A stretch of DNA of 64,000 bases from positions 3,184,001 through 3,248,000 of the forward strand of contig WPIO01000001.1 of assembly GCA_009760855.2 (NCBI GenBank), given 5' to 3'. The notes beneath the pieces were generated by a model. It was not told the DNA's origin, searched no databases, and saw only the letters and a list, made by a program, of their open reading frames with translations. Positions within the stretch are counted from its first letter, which is position 1. Each line of letters begins with the position of its first letter. The position numbers were made by a program, and so were the translations under genes. The DNA comes from Cristatella mucedo (taxonomy: Eukaryota > Bryozoa > Phylactolaemata > Cristatellidae). Of this stretch, positions 19,501 to 30,830 are shown in pieces.

Positions 19501-21630
19501 TTTAGCCGTGTATGCTGTAAGAATTAAAGAGGGACTGCGGGTAGTTAAAAACTAACTGTGAATGGCAAGCATAACAAAATGTGCATCCAAGGCAGTGTAT
19601 ATCTAGTATGCCAACTAATTCATTGGCTATGGCCGAAATGCCTAATTAAAAAAACAGTTGTGAGCCCTTAAGACAAAAACGAGAATTATATTATTGTGGA
19701 AGCGTTTATGTATCCCAAAACATGTTTAATACGTGACAGATGCGTTTAGGGCTTAACTGTTTGTGATGCCTGTTTGCATCGTAGTTGCCGTAAGCAATAC
19801 TATGCCGAGTTGTTGGGGTTATTGGCATAATTCATAGACGGGAAAGAAAGAACAAACTCATTGAAGCCATTAAGCTTGTGGTTTTGCATGCAAGCATAAC
19901 TAAAAATATGTTCTTTTGATTTTAGGACTGAGTGAACAAGATGCTCCAAAAGTAATTACGGTAAAATAGCCAGCCGTAATCGGTAGTTTCACTAACTTAA
20001 CAAGAGATGAAGATCTATCACTTAGCAGCCGTCGTGAACGATTGTATGCATGTTAAGCTGGGACTTTCATTAGCAACGCGAGTGATCGTTGAGCTTTTGT
20101 GCTATGAGTGAGATCACTATTCCATTAATTGTTCAAACCCCTTACCTACCCATAGTGCCTTATGAAGCGTGCACTGCTGTTCCAGGTAATATAATTCGAA
20201 AATGTCGTTGGTATAGACTGGTGAATTAATTAATGAGGGTTATTGACATGCATAGTGTCAAGCTTAGATTGGTCAGTTAACACGAAGGTGCTGACACGAT
20301 ATTTGGATAGTATGAACTCGTCTAGTTATTGCACTGAATAACGCACAGCTAACCACGAAAATCACACAGCAACAAAAGAAGACAAGTTGAGGTGAGTACC
20401 GTGGCTGGTGGGGAGTTACCGCTTATGTGTGCACACAAGCTGCCAGCTTTATTACATGAGAATTTCAATAATCTATGGAGGGCAAGATGAATTTATGCTG
20501 AGGAGTAAATGGGTGTGGTGTGGGAGCACAGTGGAAGGGCAGTATAGTCCGACGCTTAAGCCTACGTGCTGAAGTGACTCTCGACGCAGAGGACATTGAT
20601 ATTTTTCTTTGGTGGACGTTGAAAATTGATTCGATGCTTGATAAGTAGCCAGTGAGTCTCAGACTGGTATAAGGACTTAGTATTGCCATTGACGCGAGAC
20701 CGAACGACCAAGTACAGGTGCAGGCGAAATTATATTGGGTGGCAGTCGGGAATTGTCGTAATATCAACGTGATGTAACACGTGTTAACTAGTTTGTTTGT
20801 CGCTCTCTTATGTTAGCAGGCTGTGATTTTGGTAATGCTTAGCTGAAAGTAGGCTCACTTGACAGTGGGAGAAATGTACTCATTGTGAAACAAATGTTAT
20901 GGAAATAGTCTGCCTGCACTGCGGCTGAAGTCGCATGAGTGATTGTTGATAAAATGACGTTGAGGATGAGGGCTAACGGAATACCTGTGTCACTAAGCTG
21001 GTTCATGACTAATTTTTAGATAGTATCATCATTTAGCTAAAAGAAGGTAATTTCAATTCCCATGCAAATGCCGTCAATGCAGGCTGGAAGGGAATTAAGT
21101 GTCTCACCTGAGATATGGTTAAGCAGGTGACATTACTAGGTAAGACTTAATGTCATTATTATGACAACACTCATACGGAATGAATATTCGAAAAATGAGA
21201 TCACGTTTGCATAGACAACCTGATTAGTTAAATAGCGAATCCTTGGTGATGATTCAGAAGATGTTTCAGGAGTATACTGGCAAGAACTTTTATGGTGCCT
21301 TTATATTCTGGCCATCACGAGGAATGAATTTTGATGCATTTAATGGTTTGCTTACATTCGACAAAGAGAGGCCTTCTAAAGAGGCAGATTCGTGAGGCAG
21401 ATTGCTCGGTCAACTCCAGGATGTGTGATAGCATAACTACAAGAGCTGTAAGGATGATTGTGATAGTGGTTGTTGTGCACATTGATTGCAGTAGCACACT
21501 TGAAAAGTCATGCGTAACACATACTTTCACTACAAATAGCCAGGCCATAGACGAACCAGATAAGTGTACTGGGCTTTTGCACGATTATGTATTATCCAGC
21601 TCATGCTTCTTTTGAAGTGCCAAGAAGAGA
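19501..21630. other. No gene or repeat recognised
   Basis: Average-composition DNA. The longest frame (20465-20767, minus) has no motif, no acceptable splice context and no repeat similarity within the window. Confidence 0.35.
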
Positions 21631-21639
21631 GTGTCGTGC

Positions 21640-22340
21640 TGGACGTGGTGACGGACAAGCTCGCGAACCACTCTCACCTCCTCCAGTCTGGCTTCGGAGT
21701 GTCTTTCGCATCCTGGCGTTTCATCTATAAAGCCAGGCTCGACGTGCTGCCGTGCGCTGTGGCCCGGGCTCGCTGGGACCCGGATCGCCCCACGAGGTGT
21801 CGAAGAGGCGGTGATTGATAAGTTGGAAACACTTCCTCTCGCCATCAACAACTGCGAGGAGATGATGCCCATGATCACAGCCCGGCCTGGCGCCGTGCTG
21901 AAGCGCCTGGTGGCTGCTCTGCCAAAGTCTCTCTCGCCCGCTTCGCCAAGGTGGAGGATCAGCCTCGTGATCTGGATCCGGTCCTCCGCGGCAGACGCCC
22001 GGACCTGGTAGTGGACACCGGGCGATATGCGGTGGACGTTGTGATTCCGTTTGACAACGGGGGTCGAGGCGCTGAACACGGCCTCGTCGCGAAAAATCGC
22101 CGAGTACACTGAGCTGGCAGACGTGGCGCGGTGCTCGTTTGTGGTTGACTCGCTTGGTTCGTGGCACCAGGCCAACGAGTCGGCCCTCACGGCACTACGT
22201 GTGAACTTCAAGTACCTGAAGCTCCTCAGGAAGCTCCCTGCGCTCGAGGCCATCGACGGGTCGGCGAGGGCGTGGCGCTCCTTCGAGGAGTCGCCGTCGG
22301 AGGAGGTTACTGCAGCGCACGCGTCAGTAGGTCCAGGGTC
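21640..22340 (+). pseudogene. R2/NeSL-type (restriction-like endonuclease) LINE, C-terminal fragment
   Basis: A GC-rich island carrying the end of a site-specific-type LINE protein in at least three frames. In order: ARLDVLPCAVARARW (the conserved segment before the zinc knuckle) then a damaged knuckle (CRRGGD); MITARPGAVLKRLVAAL; the endonuclease core PDLVVDTGRYAVDVVIPFD with the PD...D pattern; the downstream lysine block SRKIAEYTELAD; and VVDSLGSWHQAN. This domain cuts target DNA for reverse transcription in R2, NeSL and relatives. No RT palm is visible upstream, so this is a 3' remnant. Minus-strand frames over the region are shadows. Confidence 0.7.
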
Positions 22341-22833
22341 CGACAGGGACCCCGGTACAGCGAAAGCGTCCGCGGCGCAAGCGTCGGTAGCATCACAAAC
22401 TGGTTATTTCATTGCAATAAGCAGAATTAATGCACCTATTTGTAGAAATATAAGATATATTGTAGGTCGTCCAGTGCGAAACAGCCGGCACAGATGCCTA
22501 TTAAGGTACAAAACGGCCACAACCCCAAACAACTTCAGAGAGTTTTCTGTCAATGGTGGGGCAAGATTCTCGGCTTCAGCGAACCTTGAATCAATGTTCA
22601 AGTGATTTACAAAAACAGTGAGCTACAATTGAATTCAAAGTAGTACACAGAATGAGACTTCTGGTACAATGCTTGCCACGGTGCTTCCGAGTATGCGAAA
22701 GCATTTTATTGTAGTCTACTGTTGAACGTGTTGTAGTCTGTCTTGTACATATATGGTGTGCAATCAGGCTATAGCCAAAAATGGAAATACCAACAGTCTT
22801 AATCCACCATGGCATGGCTTACGTCTTTTTAGG

Positions 22834-22938
22834 AGAAACGGAAAACAATTAATGCTGGTGCTGCTGTAGCACCGGCGATGTCTTCAACATCGGAACCTCC
22901 ACCACCCGAAACGCCATCGGCAAGTGATGGTGCCGAGG
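22834..22938 (+). CDS. Candidate host exon, Ser/Pro-rich
   Basis: Preceded by a pyrimidine-rich acceptor (cgtctttttag) and ending at a possible donor (gccgag then gtgtgc). The frame is open from GAGAAACGG through SSTSEPPPPETPSASDGAE and remains open past the donor with a CxxC pair. No partner exon was found, so this is only a candidate, and the internal ATG at 22878 could be a start instead. Confidence 0.25.
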
Positions 22939-23493
22939 TGTGCAGTTCCTGCGGAAATAGTAAATTAAATCGATTTCATCAGTTACAGATTCGTTTTAAA
23001 AAGTGCACCACTTTGTACTTTGACGTTGCTATTTTAATTATAGGCTTTAGAAGCTGCATTTCTTATCGCATGCATATGAATTGATGTCGGATATGGCATG
23101 GTTTAATGAGCTGTTCTGTGCAATTAAGCCGTCAGATAATATAGGCCGACTTAGCTTAACGTTCAAATGTGTTAAAATGGACAGTGCTGTCTGTAGTATC
23201 GCCAGCAATGGATGCTGCTGTTGTGCTGTGCCTATGTCGGCCAGGGACCATTAACGTTTAAGTCAAGAAAGAATAGGCTGTGCTTGTCCATTAGACCGTG
23301 GACGAACTCTTTATATAAGCATATCGATAGCTGTCAATACGTTAGCGGAGTCCTAGTCACACTCCTTGAGGAAGCGAGGACTGATGTCTTACTGACTTCC
23401 CAAAGACCAGGACCTTTTCTATGCTTAACTGCAGGAGGGGTTCATGTACTTGTATGCAGACGTTTTTGCAGTTTTCACTTGTCGGCCTTGACC

Positions 23494-23675
23494 CTAGAAT
23501 GAGTCAGGGGCAATCGGCACAATTTCTGCACCTTCCTGCTTAAGTAAAACTTGTAATTTTCTGATTTCAAGAGAATTTACATTCAAAAAACTACTTCCAG
23601 TGGGCCCAGTCATGTCAACGCAACCAATGACGGTTCCCCATTCATGATGTTGAGAGAGCTCACAGCCTGTTGTTC
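23494..23675 (-). CDS. Candidate terminal exon, unidentified
   Basis: A minus-strand frame ending in a TAG, with protein-like composition (HEWGTVIGCVDMTGPTGSSF, then LEIRKLQVLLKQEGAEIVP). A plausible acceptor (ggcttacag) lies near 23675. No upstream exon is identified and no family recognised. Confidence 0.25.
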
Positions 23676-24796
23676 TGTAAGCCATCCTTACTTTTCAGTC
23701 CGTCGAGCATGTCATTATTGGGTAGATAAGATACGCACTAATAAGTTTACATATCTCTCCTGGCACTTACATCATATGCTTTACATGAATCAAGTAAATT
23801 CGTTTGTGATTATGTGTCCAGTATCCACGATTCCATTTAATGCATAGCAATGTAAAAGGTGGTGCAAGCTTGAAGCAACAAAGTTCTAGATGAGTACCAT
23901 CACCACATCCTTGACGTGATGCCAAACAGTCACTTGTTCGTGCCAGCATTTAATCTTTCGTATTTGAAGGCCAACGCCTTGCATCAACGGCAGCGTTGGA
24001 TAAAAAGTGCATGAAATAAATCCTTTCAAATAAAGCAATAGGCGGTGGGATAAGGCGCTGGTCAGCGACCGGCATGAGCAGCATGATAACGAGCACTGTC
24101 AGAAATTGGTTCTCGAGCCTGAGCCAGAGACAGACTGCAGAAGGTTCGAGTTATTTGTGATTATTAGGTCGGTGGCCATGTTGGTAGTCACGGTTTACAA
24201 GCATGGTACCACATTTTTTTCTGGCACATTGCTTCAGTTATTCTATAGGCAATAATGACTTATGAAAGTAGTGACCGAACGTAACTTAAAACCTACCTTG
24301 ACACTGGCGTCCTTATCCAATGCCAAGGCAAGAGCTGCGGATGTATTTTACATCTGCAGTGAGACAGCGTGTGCGTGTAAAGGGTGGCAGATACGCTCGC
24401 TTGGATTTATGTAGGGGCTGCGCACATCTAGAAAAGCAGATACACTCAGCCCCCTCCTCCGGAATCACATTGGTTTGACTTACGGACGTTGGGAGATACA
24501 AACTCGGCTATTGTCACGCAAAAACAATGTATATAAATCTAAATATTAATTTAAAACAAGTTCAAAACCACACGTAGTACTTAGAATTTAAAAAGCCGCA
24601 AATACTATGGAAGAAACGACGTCCTAAAGCGTCATAACGTACAGTAGTAGAACGCATCATATACCATTTTCGACTCATGGAAATTCTACTGACTGCAGAT
24701 ATCTGGTTCTTTTAAAGTTCATAAGTTGGGGCTGACTGTATTTGGCAAGCAAATATGGTGAACGCTACCAAGGACTTGCAAAATAACTAGTAACTG

Positions 24797-24926
24797 CAGC
24801 TGGCGACACGGATCCCTTAACTGACGGGGATCTCGTGAAGACGACAAAGTTGGCGAGTGAGGACGAGGTAGAGCTGGGTGACAGGTGGAGAAAGTTGCCC
24901 CTACACTTAAGCAGCTCTCGCACGTA
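24797..24926 (+). CDS. Candidate exon resembling the start of a death domain
   Basis: A possible acceptor (taactgcag) is followed by about 43 codons ending at a TAG directly before a gtag. The sequence DPLTDGDLVKTTKLASEDE then LGDRWRKLPLHL has the spacing of the first helices of death-fold domains (acidic helix, then W..L...L). The stop at the donor makes this a pseudoexon or a misread boundary. The similarity is by eye and weak. Confidence 0.25.
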
Positions 24927-24929
24927 GGT

Positions 24930-26080
24930 AGAACTACTAAGGAAGTACAGGCAGATGATAGCATTACAAATTTCATTTAAAAGTTTGTAAAATGGTTTCC
25001 TATGTAAAAACTATGAAAATATTAGCTTTGTTTAATAAGAAGCCTACTTTGTGGAAATTCCCTTATCGCAGTATAGTCTGTAACTGAATAAGCGCGATAA
25101 TCGGAGGTGGGGCAACTTTACCTAAACAGGCGAGTACTTCAAACGTTCGGCGTCTCGTTGGATGTGTGTATACCTGGCCACTACAGCGTCTTTCGTTCGT
25201 TCTTGCACGCTTTTTTCTTTTAGAGTGGAGACTATTGCTGTGCAGGACCTGAGACGCTCTACCGGAAAGCATCCGCGTCATGTCGCCACAGTGGTACATA
25301 ACGCGTCTTCACTATGTACTAATGTCCCTTCGGTAGAGCAGTGCCCATTAGTTGTTTATTGACGGGAATGGCGTCGTTCTGAGCAGCTCAGCGTGCTTTG
25401 CGGGCAATGCAAGGCACTTAATCGGGACTGACTGCGCATGCTTAGAATCGAACGTACTGATTCTTCAGCCACATGCATTACTATGATTAATAGTCGCAGT
25501 ATTGCATGGAATTTAGTGCATACAACATATTGAATACTTTGAAAAACCAAATGTAGAGTTAATCGGAATTTATATAACCATTTGGATACAATGACCACTG
25601 TGTTACACCGGTAGTGAGTGCAGTTTAATGAAGACTCTATATGGAATCAAGCAAACTGACGGCACAGCCGACTTGCGACTACTATGTCGCATCTGCATTA
25701 TAAATGTATTTTTGTTAACAGACACAAATGCACTACCGCTTCGTCTTATCCGGTCATGCAAATTCTCTACCTAGATAAAAGAACAAGTGTGACCTATTTA
25801 TATTTTACCACGGCAACAACCAATAAGTGGGTGCTTCAGCAGCTCTTTCAACTCTTCGATTCGCACATGGTCAGGTCATGAATGTTAGTCAGCTCTACGC
25901 GAGGTTACTTTTAGTGGCAGCATTTGCGTGCTAGCCCATGTTCGACATTGCTGCTTGGTAAACGGAGGAAATGGAAGCAGTGGGAGATAATTACTGGTAT
26001 GAAGAGGTAGGTCGAGAAGTGTCACGGTGTTTGCTGCTAGTTTCTACTGGAGACAATATATGACAACACAAGTTCAGATC
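24930..26080. other. No gene or repeat recognised
   Basis: Short frames on both strands only. Nothing repeats elsewhere in the window. Confidence 0.35.
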
Positions 26081-26087
26081 TTATAAT

Positions 26088-26470
26088 AATAATAATATTG
26101 CACTTGATAAAGCGCCCTCAGAGAACTTAATCTCTTTCTAGGCGCTTTAAATTTGCTGCAAAGTGATACGCAATAGAATAGTAAGTAAAATCATGCTTGA
26201 AAAACAAACAAAATGAATAACATAGTTAGGGGTTACATGCACTGGGTCAGCATGCAAATGTGGTTAGTGGCAGCATGAACAGTGTCAGCATCGAGGACGA
26301 ATCACAAGGACCCACTAAATGCTGTCCTAAATAGGTATGTTTTTAAGTTTCTTTTAAATGTGGTCAGGTCAGGGGATGTTCTGATGCAGGTCGGGAGGGA
26401 GTTCCAGGCTGTGGGAGCATACGAGCTAAATGCACGGTCTCCAAAGGATTTAAGGTTTGTACGAGGTATA
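26088..26470 (-). mobile_element. LINE A 3' fragment
   Basis: An AAT-repeat tail at 26088 and tgataaagcgccctcagaga, then the last RT codons on the minus strand, including FGDRAFSSYAPTAWNSLPT. The 5' break is at about 26470, after which unrelated sequence begins. Confidence 0.8.
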
Positions 26471-26623
26471 TATGAATACTTTATTTGTTCACTCGTAGGG
26501 CAAATCAGAAATAACAGCAATATGTTTCGTGCCTTCAACTTCGTTGCACTTCATTCCGAAATGATTACATGAAACGATCTGACAACGTTAACCAGTGGAC
26601 GACCATGTTACTCAGAATTCTGC

Positions 26624-28143
26624 CTACTCGGTCAGTTCTTCGCAATCCACTTCAACGTCTTCTTCATCATGCTCTTCCTCGCTGTCACTGACAATGTGAT
26701 CCTGCAAAATCAACAGTATAGCAAACACAACAGGTCCTTAGCAGTCAAGAAAAATCAGCAAGACCAACACATACCTCAACATGACCAGAAATTTCGTCAT
26801 CATTGAGTGCTGCACGAAAGTGCACAGCACCTTCATGCAGCTGGCGCCGCACAAATATAAACTTTTGCTTATGCAATCTCTCCACGGCTTTTGCTGCAGC
26901 TGCTCTACCCTCCACTGGTTGTAGGCCGTATTGGGTAACCGAACGTCTACAGACGTCTACTACTGCGATGAAAATGCAGCAACAGTATTCCTATTAACGC
27001 ATAGGCAGCCGTGTAAATATACAACCTTTAAGGTACTATCACGCCGTTATACAGCACACAGCCACACACCAACACACACACAGACACACACACACACAGA
27101 CACACACACACACACACACACAAACGGAACCTCAAAACCCCAATACACATCTCTCAATATTAACGCCCTCAAAATGGGTGATTGCAAACTAGAGCAGAAA
27201 GAGAGAAAGCAGCACCGGCAGTGAGCACGTCTATTATTCATGAACCAGATAAACATAGCAATAGAAGAGAATCACGAGAAATGCAAGCATTACCAAGCTC
27301 ACTAGACTCTGTTAACTGGCGCTGGTAGTAGGCAAGGTAGTTCCTCATCTCCTGACGAAGTATCATAAGTTCTTCTTCACTGCGTTTGTACTGGAGGTGC
27401 TTTTCAACAACCTGCCTTATCGTCTGTATACCAATATTTCCTGATCAAACATATGTGTAATGCTGATACACCAAAAATTGATAAACTGTCAACATACCAC
27501 AGATAGCATCGTGCTGACAACTTCGCTACTGCCAAAATAAGGTGGCCGGTGCATAGAAAGCATTGCTCGTTGTAGCCTTAAATCAAGGTGAAGAACATTT
27601 ACACGCTGTGGTTATTACCTGGTTTATTTATCTATTTACTGTGGTTATTAACTTGTTATTCCAGGGAACAATATCAGATTCAAATGAGTCTAATGATAGC
27701 GTTGATTTGTTCACTACAGCATAAATTGAAGAAAGCCACACGGTATACAAGTTCTGGTCTGTTCAGTGCTACTTTTCACGTTGTGTCACACAATTTCTCA
27801 TCCGTTCGCTAAAATAAATTCGTCATTTGTACAATAAATGTTGATCAATATAAGCTGTGAAGAAATTATTTCAAATAGGGCACCCCGGAGCATATGGCTG
27901 TTCTTGATAATAGCTACATCAGTCAAAAATAGAGACAGATATTCTCTTAAAGCATGTACAGACATCCAGCAAGTTACATGCCATCCTACTGTGTGTTACA
28001 GAGAAAAAACAACTAACCAGTTTTTTTAACCAAGAAGTAAATTGGCTCACCTTGTCAGACCCTCTTACAGTATCTACCAATGTCGACACGTCTTCATCTG
28101 GCACAATGAAGGAGTCACCATAATAGCTTGATCGCACGCTGCT
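26624..28143 (-). CDS. Spliced gene, C-terminal exons; KDZ-transposase-like (tentative)
   Basis: Four minus-strand exons: 28143-28051, 27423-27294, 26962-26775 and 26701-26624 (stop 26626-26624). Each junction has a GT donor (gtgagc, gtaatg, gtatgt) and an AG acceptor after a pyrimidine-rich stretch. Phases agree at all three introns (0, 1, 0), which is hard to get by chance. The encoded part starts SSYYGDSFIVPDEDVSTLVD, continues with a helical segment EEELMILRQEMRNYLAYYQR and a basic segment (RLHKQKFIFVRRQL), and ends in a very acidic tail (SDSEEEHDEEDVEVD). The EM..YL.YY pattern resembles the region after the core of Kyakuja-Dileera-Zisupton transposases. A host nuclear protein is the alternative. 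The upstream core was not found. Confidence 0.5.
27060..27125. repeat. CA microsatellite
   Basis: Interrupted cacaca run inside the intron between the 27294-27423 and 26775-26962 exons. Confidence 0.9.
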
Positions 28144-28298
28144 GCCATACAGGTTATAGTGCTAATACTTCCCACGAATGGAAAATATGGTGATACGTCT
28201 ACATTTCTTGAAATACAAATAATTAACTTTAATAACGGCAATCAATTCTGACAACCTTGAGTTGCCTTTTAAAAGATAAAGCTTAATATGTTATCGAA

Positions 28299-28502
28299 AT
28301 GTGCAGCTTGTTGCTGGTTGGTGCAAGAAGGACAATCGATGCAGCTGGGCTCCTGAAATTTAGCCAAGCTTTCCTGGCAGAAGTTGCATTCCCGGAGTAC
28401 TTGCAAGAACATATCAGGTCTTACAAAGAGGTTCTAAAATATAGTACTGAGTATCAAGGCTGTGACGTTCACAAGTTCACTCCAAAAATCGCTGAAGGCT
28501 GA
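28299..28502 (+). CDS. Unidentified plus-strand ORF with acceptor-like context
   Basis: An open frame preceded by a possible acceptor (gaaatgtgcag). The part LLKFSQAFLAEVAFPEYLQE then HIRSYKEVLKYSTEYQG reads like protein with helical character, and it ends in TGA. It lies inside the minus-strand gene region, so it may be an exon of an overlapping element. Family not recognised. Confidence 0.25.
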   Translation: MCSLLLVGARRTIDAAGLLKFSQAFLAEVAFPEYLQEHIRSYKEVLKYSTEYQGCDVHKFTPKIAEG

Positions 28503-28635
28503 TCAATCTATACCTTATCTAAAACCAATAAACTACTTGCCTGTAACGCTCACCTACTTAACTCATTCTAGCAAAAAACACGGCATTCCTATCAATCAAC
28601 TTACTCAAATATTCGATCGTACCTCAGGTCGATGA

Positions 28636-28869
28636 ATGGATAAATCGGTTAGCAATCGACAGAATGCTGCAACTGAGGTTCTCGGTGAAATTTTCACAAA
28701 ACCACTTCAATGTTGTAGTACTTCTTCAGACACCAGGGTGGTCAAGCGGCATACTGAAGACGGCCAGACACCAAGGCGGATGAATGACAACGCTCCAGGC
28801 CTTTTCTCTGTGCCACACGATGAGCATTTGAGGGCTCCTGTTGACACATTAATGCTTCCTAAAAATTAA
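28636..28869 (+). other. Open frame, no family
   Basis: 77 codons, polar composition, no motif. It follows the 28299-28502 frame on the same strand and might be part of the same remnant, but nothing else supports it. Confidence 0.15.
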
Positions 28870-28904
28870 CATTCAATTTTCATCCCACATCCCATTGATC
28901 ATTA

Positions 28905-28906
28905 TA

Positions 28907-28946
<40 letters not shown>

Positions 28947-28960
28947 ACCTATATATAGGT
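28905..28960. repeat. TA microsatellite
   Basis: A long tatata run, followed by an inverted tgacctatatataggtca. Confidence 0.9.
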
Positions 28961-29182
28961 CAATTTCGGCAAGCTCTGATGACAAAAGGAACTATCTTGT
29001 ATGGTGATCACTGAAAGCAAGGAGCTGCTATCAATTCTTCCATAGGTGCAGCCTCCGAAGTTACAGACATCTCCATAGCCGGCAGCACGAAACCATTTAC
29101 CTTTGACATAAAGCAAAAAGCTATCCTTTTCATTGACCAATGCCATCAATTTCAAAAGCTTGGTGTTACTTACCAAGGTCAA
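28960..29182 (-). other. Minus-strand open frame, possible exon remnant
   Basis: An open frame from about 29182 into the TA repeat. It contains NEKDSFLLYVKGKWFRAAGY and GGCTYGRIDSSSLLS. It follows a GTAAGT donor-like site at 29175. It could be intron, or a piece of the same gene as the 29230-29432 cysteine cluster. Confidence 0.2.
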
Positions 29183-29229
29183 TCCTTTCAGGAGGACCTC
29201 GGTTGCTACTTAAAAGATGTTGGCATGTA

Positions 29230-29432
29230 GATAATATCTATTGGTGTAAGTGCGTTCGTGCAGGAGAGAAAATTGCGGTGGATGCTCATATCGCAGCCGG
29301 CACACGATTGACACCGGACATCCGACTTATCATGACAGCCAAAACACTCTGGCAAATTAACACCGGTGACTCCCAGCAAAGTATCTTCAAATTTAGCAGC
29401 CCGCCTCGACGACCAGCCATCATCTTGTTACA
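29230..29432 (-). CDS. Cysteine-cluster exon, CxC-like (possible N-terminal part of the KDZ-like gene)
   Basis: A minus-strand frame with the pattern CFGCHDKSDVRCQSC then GCDMSIHRNFLSC, i.e. four CxxC-type pairs and a following His. KDZ transposases carry such cysteine clusters N-terminal to the core. It lies about 1.1 kb upstream of the 28051-28143 exon on the same strand, the expected order. The upstream boundary is uncertain (possible acceptor ctgtaacaag), the frame hits a stop (TAG) at about 29207, and the intervening exons are not found. Confidence 0.4.
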
Positions 29433-29704
29433 GCACTGAATGCTTTTTCGGGGAGCTTAATGCATTGACGTTCAGCTGTGCTTTTAAAGCATTTTCCATT
29501 TGATTTTCTCTGAATAAATATAGCTAACATTTTTTTATTTAGGTAAAAATTGCAGTCAATCAAATTGATCTCTACATTATCATAGTGGTTGCCTGTTGTA
29601 GTTCCTCGATATCTTGGCAACCATCATCCAGTTGTTGATTCCCGTCGACCAACTGTGACCTGTTGGCTGTACAATTTATGCATACAGTTTCTCTGTGGAC
29701 AGAT

Positions 29705-29870
29705 TAAGAAAAATTAATCTCTATCCAGGCACTTCGCGTTCATTATGCCGAAGGGCTCAAGCCCACGACCTCAGTCGTCAAACATTAGCACCTTGACCTC
29801 GGTCATCAAAGGGAGATCATTAAGGAGAGCACCTGGCCCAAACCAACACCATTTCCACGGGCAATCTCTT
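29705..29870 (-). mobile_element. tRNA-derived SINE, degraded
   Basis: On the minus strand, a gtcgtgggcttgagccc block corresponds to the B-box region, and the shared tail (gatagagattaa) lies toward 29712. Upstream, ggtttgggccaggtgctc is the remains of the A-box region. Confidence 0.5.
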
Positions 29871-29913
29871 ATCTCAAAATTTCAACTGGGAGATGGTCAA
29901 CGATTTAACTTGA

Positions 29914-29914
<1 letters not shown>

Positions 29915-29952
<38 letters not shown>

Positions 29953-29982
29953 TTATTTATATATTTATATATGTAACTGCCA
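29915..29982. repeat. TA microsatellite
   Basis: A tatata run grading into attt units. Confidence 0.9.
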
Positions 29983-29984
29983 GC

Positions 29985-30830
29985 AAGAGTCAGACAGCCG
30001 AGCAGGACTCATTCAGCTGCCGAAGCGATCCGACTGCAATACCGAGGAGGAAGCGGTATGGGGCTTCCGATATAGTAGCCACAACAGCAGAAGAGCACCG
30101 TAAGTGCGCAGCGGTAGCAGCCGGAGTATAAGGAGGTGCAGCATGTGAAGGCTTCCAGCGGCGAGGTGGTAGTGTCAGCAGCGAGGCGACATTTGCCTGT
30201 GGAAAGGCGCAGGCGGCCCAAGCGAGAGACGTCTCAGCAGCAAAGCAAAGCAGCGAGTCGTAGCGGCGGAGAGCATCTCGGAGGCAAAGAGTGCCCGAGA
30301 GAGCGATATCTCGGCCGCAGAGCCAAGCGGCGGCTAGAGCTTCTTCGTGGTGGAGAGCAACCGCACAAGCGTCTCGGCCCAGAGTACAGAGGAGGACCGC
30401 GAGATTGCGGTCAGCGACAAGGCGGCTGCAGCCTGCGACCAGGTCCCAGGCCCAGGTAGCCCATGAGAGTGACGTCTTGGCTGCGAAGCGCAGCAGCAAG
30501 TGCGTCGCAGCTGCGAGGTGCAGCAGCGAGAACGTCGCAGCAGCAGCGAAATGTGTCCGTGAGAGTGACGTATTGGCTGCCAAGCACAGCAGCACGAGCT
30601 TCGTAGCGGCGGAGAGCATCTCAGCAGCCGCGGAGAGCAGCGCCGAGAGCTTCTCAGTGGTAAGAGCACCCGAACGAGTGTTTCTGGGCAGAGCACAGAG
30701 GAGCACCACGAGATAGCAGTCAGCAGCAGGGCGACAGTAGCCTGCGACGAGGTGCAGGCTGCCCGCGAGCGAACCAGCGAGAGTTTCGCTGCGGCGGAGC
30801 AGAGCAGCGTGAGCGTTTCTGCGCGATGAG
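29985..30830. repeat. GC-rich degenerate repeat region with long composition-driven frames
   Basis: Variants of agagcgtctcggcggcgaag and gcagcagcgaga recur throughout. Open frames exist on both strands (e.g. 29990-30709 minus, 30291-30716 plus), as expected when stops are rare. The plus version is a Ser/Ala/Glu pattern (ESDVLAAKHSSTSFVAAESI). Either an old repetitive coding segment or a decayed GC-rich minisatellite. No promoter or domain is seen. Confidence 0.45.

Noticed and set aside
21585-22253. 222- and 148-residue minus-strand frames
   Set aside because: Antisense of the R2-type endonuclease fragment, whose plus-strand motifs explain the region.
23212-23502. 96-residue plus-strand frame
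   Set aside because: No recognisable motif. It adjoins the more protein-like minus-strand frame at 23494-23675 and has no splice support.
27483-27545. Extra exon between 28051 and 27423 in the spliced gene
   Set aside because: The possible exon is 31 bp and opens with a stop in the required frame, while the neighbouring exons already join in phase.
29990-30709. 239-residue minus-strand frame rich in Leu, Ala and Ser
   Set aside because: Antisense of a GC-rich repeat in which all frames are long. Composition artefact.
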